A stretch of DNA of 64,000 nucleotides from Littorina saxatilis (GCF_037325665.1 NC_090245.1:74074590-74138589), one strand, 5' to 3'. Shown: positions 43,903-55,604, counted from the first letter of the stretch. Notes: generated by a model from the sequence alone, not told the origin. Numbers and translations are program-made.

Positions 43903-44275
43903 TCTTTTTTTCTTCTTCTTCTTCCTTCATGGGCTGAAACTCCCACGTTCACTACGTGTATGACGGTAAATTTTACCCTGCCATTCAGACAGCATAGGCC
44001 GATTTTGGGGGAAGCATGCTGGGTATTTTCGTGTTATTATAACCCAATTTGGCCCACCGAACTCTGACATGGATTACAGGATCTTTTCAATGCGCACTTG
44101 GTCTTGTGCTTGCGTGTACACACGAAGTGGGATAAGGCTCTAGCAGGTCTGCACATAAGTTGACCTGGGAGATGGGAAAAATCTCCACCCTTAACCAACT
44201 AGGCGGCCGCGATTTGAACTCACGACCTTCCGATTAGGAGGCTGATCTTATCCACTAGGCCACTACACCCGTCGT
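43903..44275 (-). mobile_element. tRNA-derived SINE, family S2
   Basis: Same layout as 41257-41635: B box region GAGTTCAAATCGC and the shared tail, ending in GAA repeats. Flanks TGCATAAAC / TGCATTAAC are an imperfect duplication. Confidence 0.85.
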
Positions 44276-44569
44276 CTGCATTAACAAATGCTGTTGTGTT
44301 TCTAGCTTACACATACAATGTAGTTCTTCCCACGTGCATCAAATTTACTGACTCAATAATCATTCTTATCAATTTTCATATATCTCTTGCTTATCAGTTT
44401 TGATTCTTACAAGGCGTGAAAAAACAATGTATGTGCAATACTTTACAATCAATAATTCTTAAAGAGGTGCAGTGTCTGTTCTGATCTTCTTCACCCGAAA
44501 CTGGAATAATGTGATGTTAATAAATGTTAATAAAAATGTTCACATGCATCTTCCTCTCATAGCAAAATG

Positions 44570-44688
44570 TATGAGGATACTTAAATTCAGTGGCGCAATA
44601 AACGAAGACTGAATTTAAGTATCCTCATAAAGGAAAGGGCAATGGCTGTCTGGGTTAATAAACTGTTGCCATTGCCCTTTCCTTTATG
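44570..44688. repeat. Two overlapping perfect hairpins
   Basis: Hairpin 1 arms 44570-44591 and 44608-44629 (22 bp, perfect, loop 16). Hairpin 2 arms 44626-44646 and 44668-44688 (21 bp, perfect, loop 21). They share four bases. A (CA)n run follows. Confidence 0.93.
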
Positions 44689-45045
44689 TCACACACACAC
44701 ACACACACACACCAGCATTGACACATATATACAAAAGACACATTTATGATACTAAAATACTTAATGAGATCAGCTGTCCATAACCATATTTAAATGAAAG
44801 TAAGTGCCATTATATAATACTCGAGCCATGGATTAAAAAGACATTTTAATCATTACAAAAAAGTACTTCAAATAACCAACTTCAGATGTAGTTTTTAACT
44901 GAGAGGTTTGTAAATGCAACACTGCTGCCTTCATATTCAACCTTTCGTACAAAATAGGAAGGAATAAAGGAAGAACTGTGTACATTTGTTGGCAGTTGAA
45001 AATGGATGTTCCTGCTGAGTGTAGATGGGTGACATATATATAAAG

Positions 45046-45509
45046 CTGAAGGGGTCTATGTCGACCAAAAGTGGGTGTATTCCCTGTAGGTGGATTTCCT
45101 GTAGGCGTTTTACCAGTATACAGGAAATACACCCATGTGTATTCCCTGTAGGAAAGTATGATACCCTTCAATCTCCCTTGAAGTATCTCCATGGCGTCTA
45201 ACGGAAGTGAAAAGACTATGGAACGCTTTGAAGTATGTATTGTGAGTAATATATTTTAGCTGCGTTTTTTTCATTTAGTTATCAATTTCAACTTTTTTTC
45301 AATCAAATTGCAAAATGGAATCAAATTTCTAAGAAATACCCCAAAAAGATAGAAAAACATCAAATTCTACCGATTTCGCTAAGCATCACGTGACTTTTAA
45401 CGAGGTCCTCAAAACTATACAGGGAAAACGCCTACAGGAAATCCACCTGCAGGAAATCCACCTGCAGGAAATCCACCCACTTTTGGTTGACATATATAGA
45501 CTCCTTCTG
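45046..45509. mobile_element. MITE with TIR-borne 15-bp repeats GTGGATTTCCTGTAG
   Basis: The ends share CAGAAGGAGTCTAT and CAACCAAAAGTGGG in inverted order (one or two differences), followed by one to three tandem copies of GTGGATTTCCTG(T/C)AG and then GCGTTTT. Arms about 100 bp. Duplication not resolved. Confidence 0.7.
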
Positions 45510-45787
45510 CCATAATAAAGCAAACATTCCTGCTTTACAAATGGGGTGTGATTGAAAACCTTTATCATAAGGCTATCATAACGCTATCAGTTTAAAGGTA
45601 CAGTCCTTCCCAAAAAAGAATTGGACTCACCATCTCAGATGTGGCCAGGCATTATATGGGACAAGACCATCCCTCCACTTGGACACAAACAAAAGCACAA
45701 CGGCATAACTGTTGTTTGTGTGTGGTGAGGATGTTTTTATGATTTAATTTCTAAAGAAGCCACCAGTGGCTTTTAATACATTAATTC

Positions 45788-45927
45788 GGGCGGGGATGTA
45801 GCTCAGTCGGTAGCGCACTGGATTTGTATCCAGTTGGCCGCTGTCAGCGTGAGTTCGTCCCCACGTTCGGCGAGAGAGTTATTTCTCAGAGTCAACTTTG
45901 TGTGCAGACTCTCCTCGGTGTCCGAAC

Positions 45928-45962
<35 letters not shown>

Positions 45963-46164
45963 TGTGTACACGCAAGCACAAGACCAAGTGCGCACGAAAA
46001 AGATCCTGTAATCCATGTCAGAGTTCGGTGGGTTATAGAAACACGAAAATACCCAGCATGCTTCCTCCGAAAGCGGCGTATGGCGGCCTAAATGGCGGGG
46101 TAAAAACGGTCATACACGTAAAAGCCGTGGGAGTTTCAGCCCATGAACGAACAAACAAACAAAC
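45788..46164 (+). mobile_element. tRNA-derived SINE, family S1, with poly(C)
   Basis: Perfect 13-bp duplication AATACATTAATTC (45775-45787, 46165-46177). Closely matches 9261-9611 but carries about 31 C residues at 45930-45961 between head and shared tail. Confidence 0.93.
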
Positions 46165-46839
46165 AATACATTAATTCAAAAAAAATATTACCATCCTACA
46201 CAGAAATAGCAGTCAGGCTTTTGATTTTTTTAATGTATCCAAGTTGTGGTATGACCTTATCTCACATAAAAGCCTGGCCAGATGTCAGATGGTTGGCCAA
46301 CATTTGCTCACACAGCAAAGAGACTGTGCCTTTAAATGATCAAAATAGTTAGATGTAGAATGATAAGTTACCAAAATGCATCGGAAACAAAGCAAAGCGA
46401 ACATGCTCTGGTATAACAATGCAAACAGAAAGAGCTGTAGACATTTATTCCCATCAGTGGACTGATATGTATCACTGGCAATTTCCCATTTAAATCTGAA
46501 GAAAAAAATAGAAGCAATAATTATTGATGCAATTAAGAAACAAGTACATAACATTGGTTGGTCACTTAACTAACAAATGTATGCAATGAAAAGGAAAACT
46601 TCCTAAAATTGGTTGGTAAAAAAAAGGGTTCAATCCTGGGGTAAGGTCACATATAACCAAGCTAATATCAGATCAATCATCTAGTCCAATATACTATCAA
46701 TAATTATCAAAAATAATATGTGCAGGTATGTATGAAAAATTGTTATGCAAGTTAAAACAAAACTATCAAATATGTATACCGTGAGGTTGTAAGAATTTGT
46801 CCAACCACAGCTATAATCACAAGATTTTGTTTTAAATAA

Positions 46840-47167
46840 CAGGGGCGGATTTGGGGGGGGGGGGGGGGGGGAGGGGGTTACAGGGGTTCCGGGAACCCCT
46901 CCCCCGGCTGTCAAATATTTTTTTTTTAAATTAATACTAACTTTAAAAGAAATAATGAGTGGCTGCTGACACCATGCAGTTGATCATGTTTAAAATCAAG
47001 GATAAGCCATAAATTGTTCATAAAATAACTAAAACTCTTCAGTTTCTGCCGGGGGGCAAAGCCCCCCAGACCCCCCAACGGGGCCTTGCCCATGTACCCC
47101 ACAAGGGGTCTACCCCTGGACCCCAAGTTGTAACCACCCCCCCTCTGGCTTAACTGCTCCGCCCCTG
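46840..47167. mobile_element. MITE, TIR CAGGGGCGGA, with G run
   Basis: Second member of the 20092-20640 family: CAGGGGCGGATTTGG at the left, CTCCGCCCCTG at the right, with internal GGGGGCAAAGCCCCCCAGAC. No clean duplication. Confidence 0.7.
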
Positions 47168-47547
47168 TTTAACATCACTGTCTTTCCTTCTTTTCTTTAT
47201 TGACTTTAAGCTTACTGTCAATGTCTTTTCAGGAGTGAATGTGAGTCTGAATGCTTACTCTTGCCAGGAAGTTACCAATGACTTTAATGCTATATAGCAT
47301 ATTAAATTCTTGTTCTCGTTACAAGAGTATGACTATTATATGGTATATTACGTACAATCTTGTTCTAGTTGCACGAGTATGACATATTTGCTATAAACAT
47401 GGCATATTATTATCAAATTCTTGTTCTTGATTCAAGAGCATGAATGCTTTCTCACACAAGGTATAGTACCAAAGGCTTTTATGTTAAATTGCATATGACA
47501 TTCAGATTCTTGTTACTTTAGAGGCTTCAACACTTACCAAGCATAAA

Positions 47548-47663
47548 TCAAGTAGCAGGTTTTTGTTGCAAAAAGGGGCTGTAACCTTGTTCCCTCGCCA
47601 GCCGCAGTGGTTCAAAGAGGTCTTCATAAGGTAGGAATCGGTCCCAGTCTATCCACTGCCATC
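47548..47663 (-). CDS. NUDT15-like A exon 3
   Basis: Acceptor GTTGCAG, 116 bp to TGA. Encodes [20 protein letters not shown], then REQGYSPF and a short tail LQQKPAT that is longer than in copy B. Confidence 0.95.
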
Positions 47664-50600
47664 CTGCAACAATATCAGCTTATAATTTATGATGATAATA
47701 CAATCGGAATGCTCATACCAGCATACTTCTTCTTCTTCGTCTGCGTTCATCATAATGTTATACACGAGCCCAAAGAAAAATTTCTGTTTGTTACACTCAG
47801 ACAATAAAGTTTTGTTGAATTGAATTGAATTGAATATATTGAATTGAATTGACTAAAACTCCCACTAAGTTTTTACGTGTATTACCGTTTTCATACCCCG
47901 CCATTTAAAAACTGCTTTTTGAGAACATACTTAAAATTGATAGGACTGCTTGTTCTTGGCCTAAGCAGTAAAAATACACCTGTTTTTCTCTTCTTTCTTT
48001 AAAGCAAGAAATTCTAGCTAATACCTGGTCCTCTGCTTCCTCCGCAAACCAACGTATCCTCTCCATAAACATACACATAAGAAACAAAACACAACATTAT
48101 CACCTTCACACTTGTCTGGTTCTAAGTTGCTTGGCTCTGCCATGTGTTGTTTGTCGACATAGCCCTGTACAATCAGAGTGATGTAGTGGTAGTTTTCCTC
48201 TGGCACAATCGCGTTGACTACAGTGGAGAATCGCACCCCTGTCAGCCGCAGTCCTGTTTCTTCTTCCAGTTCCCGTAACCCACATTCCTCCCAGCTCTCC
48301 CTGTAAGGATCGAGTATTGCATGTGAAAAATCAGAACAAGAAGAAAATTCACAGTAACACGTACTGTTCCCACCTAGAATGCTATCAATACTCCAGTGTT
48401 GTTGCCAGGCCTCGGTCTTCGGTCTCTGACGCATTCCTTTTTGATTTGACGCATAGGACCTAGCCTTGTCCGGTCGATGGACCGATAGTTTTTACGTTTT
48501 GGTGGTCAACTGACCGATACATATGCGTACAAGGCGGACAAGGTCTGCAATGAATGGAATTGGAGTTGCAAAGTCGGAAAACAAACCCCGATCGAAATGC
48601 TCATGTTCGCTACGAGTGAAAATGCACTCTGTGCCGAGTCCGTGTTTGTAGTCATCGCATTGACACTCGAGGCTGCATTTATGGAAATACCCGATCCAGC
48701 CGGTGTACCTATTTACCGAAAACGGCGCAAACAGTGGAAAGCTCATCAATATAATACTACGGCATGGTAATGCGAAGATCAGGCAGGATCCCTACATTCG
48801 CACACCGGGCACTGTATTGGAAAGGGTAGGCCAGGAATGTCAGGCTCTTTCTCCTCGCAAAGTTTATTAACAATTAAAACTAGGAAGCGACATCAACGCA
48901 ATGCCAAAGGACTTGAAACAGGTTCAGAATAAGAAGGTCAGAGAAAAACGCGAATAGCCTGAAAATGTTGCAACAAAAAAAGTTGCTAAAAGTTGCAGAG
49001 AAAGGTATGGCGGTACAATTTGGACCTATTGTTTTTTTAAAGCCAGGACATTTGGACCTATTGTTTTTTTTACATTTAGTCAAGTTTTGACTAAAATGTT
49101 TTAACGTAGAGGGGGGAATCGAGACGAGGGTCGTGGTGTATGTGTGTGTGTCTATGTGTGTGTGTAGAGCGATTCAGAGAAAACTACTGGACTAATCTTC
49201 ATGACTCTTGACATGAGAGATCCTGAGTATGGTACCTCCAGATGTTTTTTTCAATTTTTTTGATAAATGTCTTTGATGACGTCATATCCGGCTTTTTGTG
49301 AAAGTCGAGGCGGCACTGTCACGCTCTCATTTTTCAACCAAATTGGTTGAAATTTTGGTCAAGTAATCTTCAACGAAGCCCGGAATTTGGTATTGCATTT
49401 CAGCTTGGAGGCTTAAAATTTAATCAATGAGTTTGCTCATTAAAGTTGTCGACTGTCATTAAAATCAATTTTTCGCAAACAGATTTAAAATTGATTGCAT
49501 CGTATTCTTCATCATATTCTGAATCTAAAAATATATAGATGTCATGTTTACTCTTAAAATGTGATCATAATTAACGAAAATAGATTAATTAGTCTTACGA
49601 TTAAAATTTAAGAAATCGATCCAAAAATGAGTTCATCTTATTCTTTATCATTTCCTGATTCCAAAAACATATAGATATGATAGGTTGTATTCAAAACAAG
49701 CTCAGAAAGTTAACAAGAATACAGAAAAGCACGCTTTCCTGCTTAGCACAATACGCTACCGCGCTAATCTGGCGTGTCAATATCACTACGTTTTGCACGG
49801 GCAAGGTGAGCGATTTCCTTCACGCGGGGATTGACGAAGCGGCTGTACTGTCTTGGTGAAAAAATACAGTGCGTTCAGTTTCATTCCGTGAGTTCGACAG
49901 CTTGACTAAATGTAGTAATTTCGCCTTACGCGACTTGTTTAGGGAGGTCCAAATGACCTATTGTCTTCTTAGGCTGCCAACAACACTGATACTCAGCAGT
50001 TTTTATCAATTGGCGATCACACACACACACACACACAAACCAACATTGAGAGAGGCAGGCAGACAGAGATAGACACACTGACACAGACATTTATGCAGAC
50101 AGAATATATACCTGTAGACAAAATTAACAGACAGGCACATGTATACATAATATATATATATATATATAGCACACACACACACACTCACACACACATACAC
50201 ACAAACCAACATTGAGAAATAGAATAAACAAGAAATTCCTCCGAGGTAGGAAAAACACCCCCGTCCTTACCATTCTCACTGCCACCAACTGAGAAGGTTA
50301 TTTCCCTTTGACCATTAATATGTCCCTCTATAAGTCCTTGTAGAATCTTAATCCACCAATAACTCCCTAACCGTGTGTTTGACTGGTCCCAATTTTTGTA
50401 AGGACCGTCTCAGGAATGTATAGAACCTAGCTGTTCACCAAGTTTGGTGACGATCGGTCCGTTCATTCTTGAGATCTATATGCGAACACAAACAAACAAA
50501 CAAACACATCGACCGAATCCTATACACACCCCTATACCGGGGGTGTAAAGAGAGAGACAGGTAGACAGAGACAGACACACTGACACAGGCATGCAGACAA

Positions 50601-51002
50601 CAAACAGTATAGTCAGGCAGATCTCCACAATCAGGCAGAGGAAAACAGATGGAGAAAGAGACTGCAGATGTGGTAACCAACTAATCATTGCATGTCATCC
50701 ACGAGACTAACCGTAACACTAACAGACAATGACATGTTAATGTTTGCCGAAATAGAACGTACAGCTCATCAGGTGCTAAAAGTAAAATAGCTCAGCTGGC
50801 GATAAACAAACATTGTAAGGAAGAAGAAACATAAAATATGTAATCACCCAAACTCTAAATGGCCACCCGGCAGCCCGTATTTTCCATCCCCATTCGGTCC
50901 TTTTCTCCGTCCGACCAACACGCAGTTGGGGTGGTCAACACTGAGAACAAACACACCAACTCCTACTTTCGGTCGCTCTCTCCGCAGCAAGCACGTCGCC
51001 AT
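47548..51002 (-). CDS. NUDT15-like Nudix hydrolase, copy A, three coding exons
   Basis: Exons 51002-50848, 48300-48104 and 47663-47548 join in frame (468 bp, 155 aa), close to the usual NUDT15 length. Start [20 protein letters not shown] chosen because it leaves only a short lead before the conserved RPKVGVGV; an upstream in-frame ATG at 51047 would add 15 residues. [12 protein letters not shown] leads into the Nudix box [20 protein letters not shown] plus TGL, which fits the Mg-binding consensus fully. [41 protein letters not shown] and EQGYSPF follow. Predicted (oxidised) dNTP diphosphatase of the NUDT15/MTH2 group. Exon 2 is 197 bp as in copy B with the same phases. Intron 1 holds HINE copy 8. 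Confidence 0.93.
47793..47910. repeat. LINE-type tail and SINE fragment in NUDT15-like A intron 2
   Basis: AATAAAGTTTTGTTGAATTG with further TTGAA units (plus), followed by AAACTCCCACTAAGTTTTTA and CCCCGCCATTTAA, a fragment of the S1/S2 shared SINE tail in minus orientation. Confidence 0.55.
48104..48300 (-). CDS. NUDT15-like A exon 2
   Basis: Acceptor CTTACAG, donor GTGATA, 197 bp; holds RELEEETG and [15 protein letters not shown]. Confidence 0.96.
49070..49939 (-). mobile_element. 850-bp HINE-like repeat, copy 8
   Basis: From hairpin (ATTTAGTCAAGTTTTGACTA) to CGCGACTTGTTT, with diverged middle. Lies in intron 1 of NUDT15-like A. Confidence 0.9.
50225..50560 (+). mobile_element. Unclassified repeat with GATCGGTCC module and (CAAA)n
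   Basis: TTTGGTGACGATCGGTCCGT, then GAGATCTATATGCGAACACA, (AAAC)n and TATACACACCCCTATACCGG. Layout resembles the 3' part of the HINE-like repeat, but the sequence is mostly different. Ends not defined. In intron 1 of NUDT15-like A. Confidence 0.45.
50848..51002 (-). CDS. NUDT15-like A exon 1
   Basis: ATG context TCAATGGCG; ends ...GGHLEF plus two bases before donor GTGATT. Confidence 0.9.
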
Positions 51003-51071
51003 GATTGAAATATTTAGAGTGATCTCCCCTGGAAGGATGGTGCACATCCGATGTTGAAGCACAGAAATTCA

Positions 51072-51079
51072 TGACGTCA
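51072..51079. promoter_or_regulatory. CRE-like TGACGTCA upstream of NUDT15-like A
   Basis: The CRE octamer 70 bp upstream of the ATG (on the transcribed strand it precedes exon 1). Also noted near frataxin; both could be chance. Confidence 0.35.
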
Positions 51080-52405
51080 CTCCAAGCTAATGAGTAATTT
51101 GTGATAATTATCGGCGTTGAAATCCGTTTGACAGGCCGGAATAGGAACGTCGGTTTTGTCATTTACCGGTCGGCGAGGAGCTTGATACAATAGTTACAGT
51201 AACAGTGAAACTATTCAAAATGTTAATGTTTTATTCAGGAAAGAATCGACGGCGACTGGCAAGCTGTAGTGTCTGTGTGTCAGTGTATGTTTGTGTGTGT
51301 GATTTAAAAAAATTTTTTTTTAAGTTTGATCAAGTTATTTTTTTTTTAATTTGGAACAAACACAAACAAAACAAAAGCGAACAACAACAAAACCCACAAA
51401 GCCGGAATCAGTTAAACTAACTAAAACTGAACTAGGCCCTATATAATATACCGCGTGACCTAAGCCAGATCGTGAACAGAGTTCAAAACATACACTGATT
51501 ATACGTACATAATGTATTCATTAACAAAGGTTTCTCAGTCTTCTACAGTCCTACTGACACTAATTTAGGGTCCCCTTGAATGTGATCATCCCAGTTTGCG
51601 GCATAGTCGGTGGTTGTTTTTGTTTTTTGTTTTACTGAATTTGCACCCTTCTCCACTGATCACGCTATCAACACCCCCGACCCCCAACACCCTCATCACC
51701 CCGCTCGGCAAATTCCCGCCCCTCCCTCATTCTTGAAGGGACCACCCATAACAACTGATTCCCTTAACAACTTGAATCCTGGTAACATCTCGCAGTATCA
51801 TGACATGGTTCATCAATGATAAATACAATTCTGCAAAAAATAAACAGGAAACAGAATGACCGTTAAAGTTCCAAACACCGCAATAAACAAACAAACAAAC
51901 AAACAACCAAAACAAAAAAACAAACAAAAAGTTTAGTTTACGGGAAGTTTAATAGATCAGGTCGTTCACAGTCTTCTCAGTGTTGTGAGTATTTAGATCG
52001 AGATTCTGGTGCTGGAATTTTTCGTTTTCAATCCATATGACAAACGTTCCATGAACTAACCGTTATTTTTATTTCATTTTTTTTTATTGTTTTAACGCCT
52101 TGTTAATCGTAGAAAGAAACTGCACTCTCCTGTAGTTGCTTTGATGCATTTCTGTAGTAGAGGATGTGGTGGTACTCGAACACTAGACTAATAGGACAAG
52201 CTTCAGGATATGCCGGACATTTAAAGGCTTACGGAGCCTGTGAAACCAAACACATCTGTAGATTGGCGTCAGCACAGGCCGGCTTGTCGCGTACACTGCA
52301 CTGCAATTTTAGCAGTGACGGATTCTGCCAGATTTATACGCACGACTTCCTGGCATTTCACGATTGTGTTTCTGTCAGATCGTTGTCGCGTTGGCTGCGG
52401 AGAAC
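51080..52405. other. Region upstream of NUDT15-like A, no further gene
   Basis: AT-rich with T/A runs and a (CAAA)n at about 51890. No splice-bounded exon or TIR pair recognised. Confidence 0.4.
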
Positions 52406-52843
52406 GCCGGTGTGACGCCGTCATCTTGGCCGTGCCGTCATATTACCCCCTCGATTTATACTCGAGACTGAAATGTTGTTTCCTGGTAAAATTAATGAAA
52501 TGAAATTATTTAAGGACGAAAAGCATGTCAGTTTCTTGCATGTGAAGAAAATTGGTGGTGAAATGTAATATATTTTATCCACAAAATCGATTTCTTCGAA
52601 AACGTGTACCGAATGGTTATGTCCCTTGAATGAGAAGGGAAACATTTTAGAATTAATCAAATGTCTAAGGTAAATACAAAAAAAATGGATAGACAATTTG
52701 GCCCCATGAATGTAAGGTACCCAAGGTCGCTCATCAGTACTATCGAAGGGTGTTTTTTGTGTTTAGTGTTGAGTTTATACAAGCTCAACGAGGCCGAGAA
52801 TAGTAATATGACGGCGGGGCCAAGATGACGGCGTCACACCGGC
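52406..52843. mobile_element. MITE, TIR GCCGGTGTGACG, copy 2 (well preserved)
   Basis: Inverted repeats of about 40 bp: GCCGGTGTGACGCCGTCATC, TTGGCC, two differing bases, then GCCGTCATATTA. The interior matches 4495-4947 in the opposite sense. The TIR contains a CAAGATGACGGC string. No clean duplication and no ORF. Confidence 0.82.
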
Positions 52844-53469
52844 TCGTGGGCTCAGTGACTTGTCAATCAATTTTAAGTCAAGTTCTTATATTATGTGTTT
52901 GACTGACCGGCTTGATTAACTGCTGCTAACTCAGTAAGACTAGCCAGGAACACATTTCAACGGGCTAGGAATGAGTCACACAATCCCATCGTGGGGTTTC
53001 ACTAACTCATCATAAATATCGTTAAATCACACATCACACACACACACACACACACACACACTCCGAGTCTCGCACATCAAGGGAGGCTATAGCATAGACT
53101 GGCGTTAGGCTACTGCCAAACATTCTAATACAAAGATTGTCTCCCTTGTCACGTTCAGTGAAAAATATTATTATGGTACTATCATTGTGAAGCAGTTTTA
53201 ATTTTAGTTTCTAGAGTTCTCACCTTGCGTTATCTATCCACACAAAAAAACCTTGTCATGCGCAAATAATGTTATTGCAAATTTGAAATGAAAGAGAGAG
53301 AGATAGTGATATCTGCCAGATTTTAACACAAAAAGGTCATGGCTTAATTGATCCTAATCATCCGGCAAGGCCGATCAAGTCAGTCACATGGTGCAATGAA
53401 ATGGTAATAATCAACACCCAAAGTTCCGCAAACCGGCATGAAATTTCAAGAGTGTCTTTCGGTAGTATA

Positions 53470-54307
53470 CTGAACTCCAAAAGAAACGCAAGATTAATAA
53501 ATTTGATCTCATTCTTTGGCATTTCATTTTGACGAGATATAATCGAACGAATTTCACGAAAATTGGTACAAAGCATCTTGGGGCAATGTTCTTTGATTGT
53601 CACTAACAAAAAACGTTACCAAAAGAAAGTTCTCATCGCCAGGCTCAGTAACGCGTGTGTCCCCCATTGGCGTTGACAAGGGCCTGACATCTGTCTCTCA
53701 TGGAGCGCACCAGGCGGTTGACGGTGTTCCTGGAGGTTTCTGTAGCCGGGAGGAACGGTTGGCGCAGGTGCTGACGGTAGATGACCCGGTCCTGGCGAGC
53801 AGTAGTCACACGAGGTCGTCCGCTTCTAGCGCCATCCCGGGTGCTGCCGCTGGCTTGGAATCGGGTCCACAGACGACAGATGGTCGAGGTTGCCACGCCT
53901 ATGACATTTGCAATGGCAGCTGGGCGATTTTCAGCTTGCAATCGCCCGATTGCTCTCTTCCGGTCAATGGCGCTCAGTCTTGGCATGCTTCTACTGCACA
54001 AATGGCTGATTTCAGACAGTGGACGGAGACAGGTTTAAAATGTTCCTTGTGTGAGCTGAGTACTGTTAACGAAAAAAATCAGGTCTGGCAGCTTTTGTGT
54101 GGGCTGCGCGAGCGAAAAACAGTCTCAATCTTCAGCACGCTGCAGAGAGCGCACTCTGGGCGCTGCACACGTGATTTTCACAGGCTACGTGCAGGACACT
54201 ATGCTAACTCATGCTCGTGCAGAATTTTCACCTGAAACCCACCTTTAGTGCATGAATTTTAACAAAACCTTAAATAACTCTTAACTTGCGTTTCTTTTGG
54301 AGTTCAG
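53470..54307 (-). mobile_element. Tc1-like element with internal deletion
   Basis: TIRs CTGAACTCCAAAAGAAACGC at both ends, flanked by TA (53468-53469, 54308-54309). The 838-bp length and the ORF below show that the catalytic middle of a normal 1.3-1.6 kb element has been removed. Confidence 0.92.
53645..53986 (-). CDS. Tc1 transposase, DNA-binding N-terminus joined to extreme C-terminus
   Basis: 113 aa, one uninterrupted frame from MPRLSAIDRKRAIGRLQAEN. Residues 1-75 form the paired-like helix-turn-helix and GRPR hook of Tc1 transposases (VIGVATSTICRLWTRFQASG, SGRPRVTTARQDR). After FLPATETS the protein jumps to the normal family terminus LVRSMRDRCQALVNANGGHT-RY. The whole DDE catalytic core is absent without loss of frame. 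It could bind transposon ends but not cut; such truncated proteins can act as inhibitors in other systems (inference). Possible upstream codons MCSRS precede the chosen Met. Confidence 0.85.
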   Translation of the reverse strand: MPRLSAIDRKRAIGRLQAENRPAAIANVIGVATSTICRLWTRFQASGSTRDGARSGRPRVTTARQDRVIYRQHLRQPFLPATETSRNTVNRLVRSMRDRCQALVNANGGHTRY

Positions 54308-54529
54308 TATATTATATGAGGGCCAAATGAGAAGTACCGGGCCCGACCAGGGAGGAAGTGACATTCAAAACTTGGCATGAATTAAGAAAGGTTCTTTTGA
54401 AGACTTCATGCAAAATAATAGTATTTCCACCGGTTAGTTTGTGTGCCTTGATTTCTCAAAGTACCATGCCCCACTGTTAACCCCACATTCTAGAAAACGA
54501 ACAAAACTCACTGATTCACTGAGTGATAC

Positions 54530-54600
54530 TACTACTACTACTACTAATAATACGAGAATTTATAACGCGCACATATCTCACCACAAGGTGACTCAAGGCG
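54530..54600 (-). repeat. LINE-type 3' tail (minus)
   Basis: Minus strand reads GCGCCTTGAGTCACCTTGTG, then GCGCGTTATAAATTCTCG and ATT/AGT repeats, like the tail at 63775-63855. Confidence 0.5.
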
Positions 54601-54722
54601 CACTCATACACATTCTTTCGCATTAACAACTCATGCACACTCATATACACTAACGCATAAATTACACGAAGATGACAAGGCAACAACACAAACAGAGACA
54701 CGGCACTCAAAAGTAAGAATGA

Positions 54723-55477
54723 ACAAGTCGCGTAAGGCGAAAATACAATATTTAGTCAAGTAGCTGTCGAACTCACAGAATGAAACTGAACGCAATGCCA
54801 TTTTTCAGCAAGACCGTATACTCGTAGCATCGTCAGTCCACCGCTCATGGCAAAGGCAGTGAAATTGACAAGAAGAGCGGGGTATTCGTTGCGCTAAGAA
54901 GGATAGCACGCTTTTCTGTACCTCTGTTTGTTTTAACTTTCTGAGCGTGTTTTTAATCTAAACATATCATATGTATATGTTTTTGGAATCAGGAACCGAC
55001 AAGGAATAAGATGAAAGTGTTTTTAAATTGATTTGGACAATTTAATTTTGATAATAATTTTTATATATTTAATTTTCAGAGCTTGTTTTTAATCCAAATA
55101 TAACATATTTATATGTTTTTGGAATCAGCAAATGATGGAAAATAAGATAAACGTAAATTTGGATCGTTTTATAAATTTTTATTTTTTTTTACAATTTTCA
55201 GATTTTTAATGACCAAAGTCATTAATTAATTTTTAAGCCACCAAGCTGAAATGCAATACCGAAGTCCGGGCTTCGTCGAAGATTACTTGACCAAAATTTC
55301 AACCAATTTGGTTGAAAAATGAGGGCGTGACAGTGCCGCCTCAACTTTCACGAAAAGCCGGATATGACGTCATCAAAGACATTTATCATAAAAATGAAAA
55401 AAACGTTCGGGGATTTCATACCCAGGAACTCTCATGTCAAATTTCATAAAGATCGGTCCAGTAGTTTAGTCTGAATC

Positions 55478-55521
<44 letters not shown>

Positions 55522-55604
55522 GACACACACACATACACCACACCCTCGTTTCGATTCCCCCTCGATGTTAAAATATTTAGTCAAAACTTGACTAAATATA
55601 AAAA
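54723..55604 (+). mobile_element. 850-bp HINE-like repeat, copy 9, nested in mariner
   Basis: Complete: ACAAGTCGCGTAAGGCGAAA to hairpin and TATAAAAA; (CA)n at about 55482-55535. Flanks show no duplication. Confidence 0.93.

Noticed and set aside
5179-51079. Shared CRE as proof of co-regulation of frataxin and NUDT15-like A
   Set aside because: TGACGTCA also occurs in every HINE copy and in the 3276 MITE, so two upstream occurrences are weak evidence.
53597-54235. 212-codon plus-strand frame
   Set aside because: It is the antisense of the Tc1 transposase remnant; the minus strand carries the recognisable family motifs.
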